DNA of 13,136 bases from contig CACZQT010000258.1 of NCBI GenBank assembly GCA_902783295.1, positions 1 to 13,136 on the forward strand, in the 5' to 3' direction. A program made the translations under genes and the position numbers. The stretch comes from an uncultured Lachnospiraceae bacterium. GTDB lineage: Bacteria; Bacillota; Clostridia; Lachnospirales; Lachnospiraceae. Every line of letters begins with the position of its first letter. Positions within the stretch are counted from its first letter, which is position 1. Shown piece after piece: positions 7,427-13,136 of the stretch. Under the pieces are notes generated by a model. The model was not told the origin of the DNA and made no database searches. It was given only the letters and a program-made list of their open reading frames with translations.

Positions 7427-7455
7427 CCAACACCTTTTAAAGGAGGAGCAAGACA

Positions 7456-8754
7456 ATGAGGAAAATGCTGACTGCGCTGGCTCTGGCCGGCGTCATGACC
7501 CTGGCCGCTTCCCAGACCGTAATGGCTTACAACCATGAAGCCATCGAAAATGCCGGAGAGATCACGATTACGATGATGGTTTCCGGTACAGCCTATGAGA
7601 ACGACTTTGAAACAGAGAAACTTCCGGCTCTGATCAAGGAAAAGTGGCCGAACGTGACTTTCGAAGTAACCAAGCTTCCTGATGACAACTATTACACTTC
7701 CCTGAAGACCAAACTGGCTTCCGGTGAGTGCCCGGATATGATCCTGACCCAGCCCATGTATGCCGGACAGAATTCCTGCTATGCACTGGCTGAAGCAGGG
7801 TATCTGGTATCCCTGAATGACCTGGATGTCGTACAGGGAAGGCAGGATCTGGCTTCCGTTACGTACGAGGGTGATATCGTGACAAGCACCAGCGGCGTAT
7901 CGATCCTGGGCTGCTACTACAACAAGGACCTGTTTGCACAGGCCGGTATCGAAAGCGAACCCCAGAGCTGGGATGAATTCCTGGAAGACTGCCAGAAACT
8001 GCAGGATGCAGGCATCCAGCCCATCGTGATGGGTGACAAAGATCAGTATGTGCTGCAGTTCGGTCTGTATCAGCTGGCTGCCAACGAGATCTATCCCAAG
8101 AACCCCGAATTCGATGTTCAGCTGAGAACCGGCGAGACCAAGTTCACCGATGAAGGAACATGGGATAAGGTTCTGGAAATGTACAAGACCCTGTATGACA
8201 ACAAGTATATCGACGCTTCCATGTCTCTGGGCTATGGTGCCTCCCAGGCCATCACGGACTTCATCGACGGCAAGGCTGCCATGACATTCGACGGTTCCTT
8301 CAATGCGGCTGCCCTGACGGCAGAAGGCGCTGCCGGTGCTTTTGAGAGAGGCTACTTCCCGATCCCCGGTACCGAAGGCGTTTATACGGCGACCTGCCTG
8401 TCCGCCGGATACAGCATCTACTCCGGTTCCAAGTACATTGACGAGTGCAAGGAAATCCTGGACTACTGGCAGAACGGTTCCTCCCCTGTATGGCATGCAC
8501 ATCTGGACACCGGCCGGATTATTGCCACCTATGGTGAAGGTGCGGATACGGCTCCTAACTATGAACTGTTCAAACCCTTCATTGATCTGCTGAATGAAGG
8601 CAAGGGATACTACTGGTGCAACCAGGCATGGCCGGCCGGTACCGAAACCGAAATGGAAGTTCTGTTCAGCGAGATGGTTGGCGGACAGGGCACCACGGTG
8701 GAAGATATCACCGAAGGCATGCAGGAGAAATTTGAAGACCTGATGGAAGACTAA
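7456..8754 (+). CDS. Extracellular sugar-binding protein of a CUT1 ABC transporter
   Basis: This 432-residue protein belongs to the extracellular solute-binding protein family 1 (cluster B sugar binders). After a Sec signal peptide (MRKMLTALALAGVMTLAASQ, likely cut after VMA at residue 24) it runs GEITITMMVSGTAYENDF, then KTKLASGECPDMIL at about 89-102, ILGCYYNKDLFAQAGIE, PQSWDEFLEDCQKLQDAGI, and AAMTFDGSFNAAAL, all typical of the fold. There is no lipobox cysteine, so it should be released or held by something other than a lipid anchor. It has a strong ribosome binding site (AAAGGAGG, 9 nt before the ATG), and its codon use favours C-ending codons (AAC, GAC, ACC) more than its neighbours, consistent with high expression. 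It leads the transport operon, 91 nt ahead of permease 1. The ligand is probably an oligosaccharide; not identifiable from sequence alone. Confidence 0.93.
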   Translation: MRKMLTALALAGVMTLAASQTVMAYNHEAIENAGEITITMMVSGTAYENDFETEKLPALIKEKWPNVTFEVTKLPDDNYYTSLKTKLASGECPDMILTQPMYAGQNSCYALAEAGYLVSLNDLDVVQGRQDLASVTYEGDIVTSTSGVSILGCYYNKDLFAQAGIESEPQSWDEFLEDCQKLQDAGIQPIVMGDKDQYVLQFGLYQLAANEIYPKNPEFDVQLRTGETKFTDEGTWDKVLEMYKTLYDNKYIDASMSLGYGASQAITDFIDGKAAMTFDGSFNAAALTAEGAAGAFERGYFPIPGTEGVYTATCLSAGYSIYSGSKYIDECKEILDYWQNGSSPVWHAHLDTGRIIATYGEGADTAPNYELFKPFIDLLNEGKGYYWCNQAWPAGTETEMEVLFSEMVGGQGTTVEDITEGMQEKFEDLMED

Positions 8755-8794
8755 CCGTTAAGACTGATACGGTTCCTCTGAATCCGGCTATCTT

Positions 8795-8824
8795 GGCGGG
8801 ATCGGCATGCTGGCTGATCCCGCC
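8795..8824 (+). terminator. Intercistronic hairpin between binding-protein and permease genes
   Basis: GGCGGGATC (8795-8803) and GATCCCGCC (8816-8824) form a perfect 9-bp GC-rich stem with a 12-nt loop that can pair further (GGC with GCT including a wobble). The tail is GGTTTAAAT, a weak T tract. In sugar ABC operons such structures act as partial terminators or 3' stabilisers that keep the binding protein in excess over the permeases. Confidence 0.6.
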
Positions 8825-8844
8825 GGTTTAAATAGGGGGAGAAA

Positions 8845-9762
8845 ATGGCACAGCAAACCAGAAAGAAGAGAAAGGGCGGCAACTCGTCTCTGATCTTCAG
8901 CAACAAAATGTACGTATTTCTGATACCGGCACTGGCCATGTTCCTGGTCTTCTGGATTTACCCGGTATTGCAGCTGTTCTATTACAGCATCACGAATTTC
9001 AACGGAATCAACTATAACTTTGATTTCGTAGGATTGAAGAACTATCAGAAAGTGCTGAGCAACGGCACGCTGACGAACTCCCTGAAGAATACCATGATCT
9101 ATGCGGTCTTTACGGTAACCCTCAGCAACATCCTGGGTATGGCTGTTGCCATGGCGCTGAATACAAAGATCCGCCTGAAGGGCCTGTTCCGTACCTGCGC
9201 GTATTTTCCGGCTCTGTTCTCTGCGATCGTTGTCGGCTTTATCTGGTCCTATGTTTATATGCCGGGTTCCGGTATGATCGCCAATCTCCTGAGCAATATC
9301 GGTATGAACGGCGCTGCATTTAACCCGCTGGGCAACTTCAGGACAGCTTTGTACGCTATCGCTATTGTAGAGGTCTGGAAGGGCTTCGGAACTACGATGA
9401 TCATCTACCTGGCAGGATTGCAGACGGTGGATGAAAGCATCCTGGAAGCCGGACAGATTGACGGATGTACAGAATGGCAGCTGATCAGCAAGATCAAACT
9501 GCCGCTGATTTCTTCGACTGTTACCATCAATGTGATCCTTTCCGTAATCGCCGGTCTGAAGGCTTTCGACTATTCCTTCATCATGACCAACGGCGGTCCC
9601 GGAAAATCCACGAAGACCCTGATGTTCCAGGTGTACGAGACGGCATTCACGGATCTGAAGATGGGGCGTGCATCGGCCTTTTCGGTGATGGCATTTGCGT
9701 TTATCATCGTCATCACGGTGCTGATGCTTCTCTATCTGAATAAGAGGGAGGTGGAACTGTAA
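8845..9762 (+). CDS. CUT1 sugar ABC transporter permease (MalF-like)
   Basis: This 305-residue membrane permease begins with a basic cytoplasmic tail (QQTRKKRKGG) and TM1 (VFLIPALAMFLVFWIYPVLQLFYYS), then five further hydrophobic segments. The EAA loop that docks on the ATPase is at about 201-220: EAGQIDGCTEWQLISKIKLP. FIMTNGGPGKSTKTLMFQVYETAF near 245-268 is the strongly conserved segment of the first permease of CUT1 systems. GGGGGAGAAA gives the ribosome binding site. Its stop overlaps the next start (TAATG), so both permeases should be made in equal amounts as a heterodimer. No ATPase gene lies nearby. Confidence 0.95.
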   Translation: MAQQTRKKRKGGNSSLIFSNKMYVFLIPALAMFLVFWIYPVLQLFYYSITNFNGINYNFDFVGLKNYQKVLSNGTLTNSLKNTMIYAVFTVTLSNILGMAVAMALNTKIRLKGLFRTCAYFPALFSAIVVGFIWSYVYMPGSGMIANLLSNIGMNGAAFNPLGNFRTALYAIAIVEVWKGFGTTMIIYLAGLQTVDESILEAGQIDGCTEWQLISKIKLPLISSTVTINVILSVIAGLKAFDYSFIMTNGGPGKSTKTLMFQVYETAFTDLKMGRASAFSVMAFAFIIVITVLMLLYLNKREVEL

Positions 9763-10634
9763 TGGCACTCGGCAAGAAAAAAGAAGAACGCGTGAAACCG
9801 AGCTACATGAAGCTCACCCCGAAAACCGTGCTTCTGTATGTCGCGATTATCCTCTTCTGTGTGATCGTTATTTCACCGCTGGTGATCGTATTCTCAAGTT
9901 CCCTGCGTACCCCGGGCAATCAGACTTCTCCGCTGGCGCTTTTCATTGAGTTTTCCGGCGCCAGTTACGCAAAAGCTTTTAACAGCATGAACTATCCCAT
10001 GGAGCTGATCAACAGCTTTGTGACAACGGCGGGATCGGTTCTGTGCATCGTAATATTTGCTACGATGGCGGCTTATCCGATCGGCCGGATCAAGACAAAA
10101 CTTGCGCGGTTCCTGTATTTCTTCTTCATTTCCGGTCTGATCATTCCTTCGCAGATGGTTATTGTGCCGATCGCGCAGACACTGAACCGGCTGGGCATCC
10201 CCAATACACGGTTTACGCCCATGATCATGTTCATTACCTGCTCCCTTCCTTTCTCCGTATTCCTTTTCTCCGGCTTTATGAAGGGCCTGCCGGTTGAGAT
10301 TGAAGAAGCAGCATATATCGACGGAGCCTCTCTGGGGAAACGCTTTACGACGGTGGTATTCCCGCTGCTGCAGCCGGCCATTATCTCCTGCGTGATTACA
10401 CAGGGACTGTGGATCTGGAATGATTATTTCTATCCGATGGTATTCATCTCCAAGAAAGCGCAGTATTCACTTCCTGTCGGCATGCTGCAGTTCCTGGGGG
10501 ATAAAGAGAACCCGGCCCAGTGGAACGTACTGTTCGCGGCCTGTGTGCTCTGTGCGCTTCCGCTGATTGTTGTTTTCCTGGCACTTCAGAAACAGTTTGT
10601 TAACGGCATTGCAGCCGGTGCGGTAAAAGGTTAA
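9762..10634 (+). CDS. CUT1 sugar ABC transporter permease (MalG-like)
   Basis: This 290-residue second permease has TM1 at about 23-46 and five more membrane segments. The EAA loop is at about 181-200 (EEAAYIDGASLGKRFTTVVF, followed by PLLQPAI), and GLWIWNDYFYP near 215-225 is the usual CUT1 motif of the MalG-like subunit. It pairs with the preceding permease to form the channel; the ATP-hydrolysing subunit would be a shared MsmK/UgpC-type protein encoded elsewhere. GGGAGGTGG inside the end of the preceding gene is its ribosome binding site. A GC-rich hairpin begins 14 nt after the stop. Confidence 0.95.
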   Translation: MALGKKKEERVKPSYMKLTPKTVLLYVAIILFCVIVISPLVIVFSSSLRTPGNQTSPLALFIEFSGASYAKAFNSMNYPMELINSFVTTAGSVLCIVIFATMAAYPIGRIKTKLARFLYFFFISGLIIPSQMVIVPIAQTLNRLGIPNTRFTPMIMFITCSLPFSVFLFSGFMKGLPVEIEEAAYIDGASLGKRFTTVVFPLLQPAIISCVITQGLWIWNDYFYPMVFISKKAQYSLPVGMLQFLGDKENPAQWNVLFAACVLCALPLIVVFLALQKQFVNGIAAGAVKG

Positions 10635-10647
10635 GAAAACTTTACAC

Positions 10648-10690
10648 AAGGCTGCCGCGGTATTCTTCCGGAATGCGGGCGGCAGCCTTT
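10648..10690 (+). terminator. Hairpin after the permease genes, possible partial terminator
   Basis: AAGGCTGCCGC (10648-10658) and GCGGCAGCCTT (10679-10689) form a perfect 11-bp stem around a 20-nt loop that can fold again (ATTC with GAAT). The T tract after the stem is short (CCTTTCC), so termination is probably incomplete. It ends 13 nt before the next start codon and would reduce expression of the three distal genes. Confidence 0.6.
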
Positions 10691-10702
10691 CCTGTGAGCA
10701 TA

Positions 10703-11329
10703 ATGAAGAAGATAAACTGGAAAAATGAACTGGCCTATCTGTGGATAAACTATAAATGGTTCCTGCTGGCCGGGCTGATGGTCTCGGCGGCGGTCGTGTA
10801 TTTCCTGCTTGCCGCCCTGACGCAGAAGGAAACAGCCATCAGTGTGATGCTGATCGACTGTCACGCAGCTGTCAGCCAGGAAACCATGGACAGGGATTAT
10901 CTGGAGGCGGCGGAACTGGATCCGAAATCCTTTCAGGCAGAGATTCTGACCGGCCTGATGTTTTCGGGAACCGACTCCGGAACGTACACCATGACCAGCC
11001 TTTCGCGTTTTATGTCGGATATCGGAAATGAAAGCCTGGACGTGGCCGGTATGCGGGAGGAAGATTTCCTGAAGTATGCAGGATCCGGCACGTGGGCGGA
11101 TCTTGCCGCACTTCCGGGGAGTGAAAATCTGCTGAAGGCTCCGGACAGCCTCCTGATGAAGGACGGAAAGACGATCGGAATCTATGCCGACGCTCTGCCC
11201 ATGCTCCGGCATTACGGCTGTTATGAAGACCCGGATACGCGGGGGGTACTGGGCGTAATTTACAATTCACGGCGCAAAGACGAGGCGCTAAGGTATCTGG
11301 ACTTTCTGTCCTCGATGCCTGATTCTTGA
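10703..11329 (+). CDS. Single-pass membrane protein of unknown function, with a possible binding-protein-like outer domain
   Basis: The 208-residue product has a short basic N-terminus (KKINWKNELAYLWINYKW), one membrane segment at about 19-40 and an outer domain of about 165 residues. I do not recognise a named family. The segment DVAGMREEDFLKYAGSGTWADLAALPG, then LLMKDGKTIGIYADALPML and a C-terminal EALRYLDFLSS, recalls parts of family 1 sugar-binding proteins, suggesting a short, anchored, degenerate binding-protein-like domain; this is inference. The start MKKINW is preferred because it places the TM close to the N-terminus, although the Shine-Dalgarno is poor (GTGAG); an in-frame GTG at 10694 and an ATG at 10673 inside the hairpin are alternatives. 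It lies 15 nt before the YesL gene, so the two are likely one unit. It may assist the transporter or the sensor kinase. Confidence 0.75.
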   Translation: MKKINWKNELAYLWINYKWFLLAGLMVSAAVVYFLLAALTQKETAISVMLIDCHAAVSQETMDRDYLEAAELDPKSFQAEILTGLMFSGTDSGTYTMTSLSRFMSDIGNESLDVAGMREEDFLKYAGSGTWADLAALPGSENLLKAPDSLLMKDGKTIGIYADALPMLRHYGCYEDPDTRGVLGVIYNSRRKDEALRYLDFLSSMPDS

Positions 11330-11344
11330 AGAAAGGACGGCATA

Positions 11345-11962
11345 ATGGGTATTTTCGCTCCGGATGGAAAACTGGCCATAGCACTGAACAGGATCGGCAG
11401 CCTGATTGTACTCAATCTGCTTACGATCCTTTGTTCACTTCCTCTGTTCACCATAGGAGCTGCCATGACGGCTCTTTATTCCATGACAATGCGGATCGCG
11501 AGAAGAGAAGAAGGAGCCATCCTCAAAGGTTATTTCCGGGCGTTCCGGGAGAATTTCAGACAGGCGACCATTCTGTGGCTGATTTTCGGTTCACTGATGG
11601 CTTTCATGGCCTTTGATATTTATCTCCTGAAGAGCCTGACCGGAAATTTCGGACTGCTTTACCGGATTCTGCTTTTCCTGATCATAGCCGGCTTTGCGAT
11701 GGAATGCATCCATATTTTTGCGCTGCAGGCCAGGTTTGACAATACGGCCAGGAATACGGCCAAAAATGCACTGCTGCTCTGTGTGGGACGTTTTCCTCAG
11801 GCGGTTCTGATGCTGGCCGTTACTGTTTCGCCGCTGCTTCTTCTGAGTGTTTCGACCAGGTTCGTTTCCGTGATTTTTCTGATCGGCCTCTCAGGACCGG
11901 CTTATCTGGCGGGGATTTACTTTGCGGCGGTCCTCCGGCGCTATGAAGGAGAAAACAAGTGA
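11345..11962 (+). CDS. yesL: YesL family membrane protein (DUF624)
   Basis: The 205-residue protein matches the YesL/DUF624 family: it starts MGIFAPDGKLAIALNRIGSLIVLNLLTILCSLPLFTIGAA, with the conserved NLLTILCSLPLFTIGAAMTALY block and then GYFRAFRENFRQATILWL. About five hydrophobic segments (near 18-40, 75-95, 104-128, 150-170, 175-195) place it in the membrane. Biochemical function is not established, but the family is characteristically encoded beside YesM/YesN kinases and CUT1 sugar transporters, as here. AAAGGA upstream gives a modest ribosome binding site. The gene ends 47 nt before the GH3 start. Confidence 0.88.
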   Translation: MGIFAPDGKLAIALNRIGSLIVLNLLTILCSLPLFTIGAAMTALYSMTMRIARREEGAILKGYFRAFRENFRQATILWLIFGSLMAFMAFDIYLLKSLTGNFGLLYRILLFLIIAGFAMECIHIFALQARFDNTARNTAKNALLLCVGRFPQAVLMLAVTVSPLLLLSVSTRFVSVIFLIGLSGPAYLAGIYFAAVLRRYEGENK

Positions 11963-12009
11963 GAAAAGCGGCAGAAACATGTACGAGAAGATACTGAATG
12001 GGGGCAAAT

Positions 12010-13136
12010 ATGAAGAAAGAAAAAGATTTCCTGCACAGTGGTACAAGGGATTCTTCCGTTACGGAACGGGAGCGGAAGAACAGGGAGGCTGCCCGCAGGG
12101 CGGCGGAGGAAGGCTTTGTATTGTTGAAGAACGACGGGCTGCTTCCGCTGGCGGAGGGAGCCGTTGTAGCGCTTCTGGGCGGCGGAGCTTCCCACACTGT
12201 GAAGGGAGGCACCGGTTCAGGCGACGTCAATGAGCGGAGTGTGGTGCGTCTGGATGAAGGTCTCAGGAATGCCGGACTGAAATTGTCCAGCGAAGACTGG
12301 CTGGAGGATTATGAAGAGCGTTACCGGCAGGCAAGGGAAGACTGGAAGCAGGAGATCCTGGGCAGCCAGAATGGAGACGATGCGACGTCCATTTTCAACA
12401 ACTATGCCAGACATCCTTTTCAGCTGCCGGGCGGCAGGGAACTTTCCGAAAAGGACGTGGAAGGAGCCTGCGCAGCGGTCTATGTCATCAGCCGGGTGGC
12501 AGGGGAAGCGGCAGACCGCAAACTGATTCCCGGTGATTATTATCTGACGGAAAAAGAATGGAAGGACCTGCGCTGGCTTGACCAGAAGGGAATCCCTGTG
12601 ATTCTGATTGTCAATACAGGCGGGCCGGTGGAACTGACAGAAGTACAGGAACTTTCCTGTGTACGGGCGATCCTTCTGATTTCCCAGCCCGGGCAGGAAG
12701 GCGGAAACGCTGCGGCGGATGTGCTTTGCGGAAAATGCACCCCTTCCGGCAAGCTGACAGCCACCTGGGCCAGGAAGTTCGCGGATTATCCCTGTGCGGA
12801 TACATTCAGCTATCTGAGCGGCGACTGTACAAAGGAATATTACCGGGAGGGAATCTATGTAGGCTACCGGTACTTTGACCGCTTCGGGGTGGAACCGCTG
12901 TATCCTTTCGGTTTTGGCCTGTCCTATACCGGGTTTGACATTCAGACGACGGGACTGTCCGCAGACGGGGATTCCATCATCCTGAGCGCCAGGGTGCGCA
13001 ATACAGGGAAAGCATATTCCGGACGGGAAGTGGTGCAGGTGTATGTATCCTGCCCGCAGAACCGTCTGCCGAAGGAATACAGGCGCCTGGCGGGATTCCG
13101 GAAGACCAGAGTGCTGAAACCGGGAGAGGCGGAAGA
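12010..13136 (+). CDS. Glycoside hydrolase family 3 enzyme with permuted domain order, 3' partial
   Basis: The frame runs from ATG at 12010 (SD-like GGGGG at 12000-12004) to the window end without a stop, giving 375 residues. An ATG at 11998 in the same frame is an alternative start; a TGA directly before it rules out anything further upstream. The protein starts straight in the GH3 alpha/beta sandwich: REAARRAAEEGFVLLKNDGLLPL at 25-47, KGGTGSGDVNERSV at 65-78, VYVISRVAGEAADR at 157-170, ILLISQPGQEGGNAAADVLCGK at about 221-242, then YREGIYVGYRYFD at 278-290 and PLYPFGFGLSYTGFD at 296-310. A fibronectin-type domain begins near 310 (ARVRNTGKAYSGREVVQVYVS). In ordinary GH3 enzymes the TIM barrel comes first; here nothing precedes the sandwich, so the barrel with the nucleophile Asp should follow beyond the window. 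No signal peptide is visible, so it likely acts in the cytoplasm on imported beta-linked oligosaccharides. Confidence 0.9.
   Translation, partial: MKKEKDFLHSGTRDSSVTERERKNREAARRAAEEGFVLLKNDGLLPLAEGAVVALLGGGASHTVKGGTGSGDVNERSVVRLDEGLRNAGLKLSSEDWLEDYEERYRQAREDWKQEILGSQNGDDATSIFNNYARHPFQLPGGRELSEKDVEGACAAVYVISRVAGEAADRKLIPGDYYLTEKEWKDLRWLDQKGIPVILIVNTGGPVELTEVQELSCVRAILLISQPGQEGGNAAADVLCGKCTPSGKLTATWARKFADYPCADTFSYLSGDCTKEYYREGIYVGYRYFDRFGVEPLYPFGFGLSYTGFDIQTTGLSADGDSIILSARVRNTGKAYSGREVVQVYVSCPQNRLPKEYRRLAGFRKTRVLKPGEAE

Noticed and set aside
7303..8502. 400-codon in-frame upstream extension of the sensor kinase on the - strand
   Set aside because: It is exactly antisense to the strongly supported binding-protein gene, its translation shows no recognisable domain, and a clear Shine-Dalgarno precedes the TTG at 7300-7302.
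8788..9768. 326-codon open frame on the - strand
   Set aside because: Antisense to permease 1; the translation is H-, Q- and D-rich without motifs, a typical shadow.
10631..11212. 193-codon open frame on the - strand
   Set aside because: Antisense to the TM-protein gene, whose TM segment and close coupling to YesL support the + strand reading.
11922..12233. 103-codon + strand frame bridging the YesL end and GH3 start
   Set aside because: Overlaps both real genes in another frame; the second half becomes a low-complexity G/R/C-rich shadow of GH3.
1..13136. CRISPR arrays, tRNA/rRNA genes, insertion sequences, phage or plasmid functions
   Set aside because: No regularly spaced repeats, RNA-gene cores, transposase or integrase motifs were seen on either strand.

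Overview
This window is most consistent with a chromosomal segment from a Gram-positive anaerobe of the Lachnospiraceae/Clostridia type. The taxonomic inference rests on roughly 50% GC by eye, strong AGGAGG-type ribosome binding sites, a YesM/YesN two-component system, a CUT1 sugar transporter with no dedicated ATPase, a YesL (DUF624) protein, and a class 3 lipase fused to FN3 and bacterial Ig-like domains. It is inference; no rRNA or other species marker is present. No tRNA, rRNA, CRISPR array, insertion sequence, integrase or phage gene was seen.

Left part (1-3732, all + strand): the 3' part of a large lipase gene whose start lies before the window, then a two-gene translationally coupled unit encoding a cytidylate kinase-like nucleotide-binding protein and a MATE-family multidrug exporter. 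This unit ends in a perfect 21-bp inverted repeat that also ends the convergent regulator gene on the other strand.

Middle and right part (3847-13136): a carbohydrate-uptake and degradation locus laid out like the B. subtilis yes-type systems. On the - strand lie a sensor histidine kinase (YesM-like, starting at a TTG codon) and an AraC-type response regulator (YesN-like), separated by a 153-nt gap holding an intrinsic terminator. Divergent from the kinase, on the + strand, is the series solute-binding protein, permease 1, permease 2, a small single-pass membrane protein, YesL-like protein, and a glycoside hydrolase family 3 enzyme cut off by the window end. The GH3 domain order is permuted: the sandwich domain comes first, so the catalytic barrel should lie beyond the window. 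The likely logic is that the kinase senses an oligosaccharide or a ligand-loaded binding protein, the AraC regulator activates the divergent promoter, the CUT1 permeases import the sugar using a shared ATPase encoded elsewhere, and the GH3 enzyme, which has no signal peptide, hydrolyses it in the cytoplasm. The sugar cannot be named from the sequence; a beta-linked gluco- or xylo-oligosaccharide is a reasonable guess from GH3.

Two further points stand out. The binding protein has a Sec signal peptide but no lipobox cysteine, which is unusual for a monoderm transporter. A single-TM protein of unknown function between the permeases and YesL has a short outer domain resembling a trimmed binding-protein lobe. 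No stretch longer than about 155 bases lacks a gene; the three longest gaps (3699-3846, 5410-5562, 7303-7455) hold terminators and promoter/leader structures described below.
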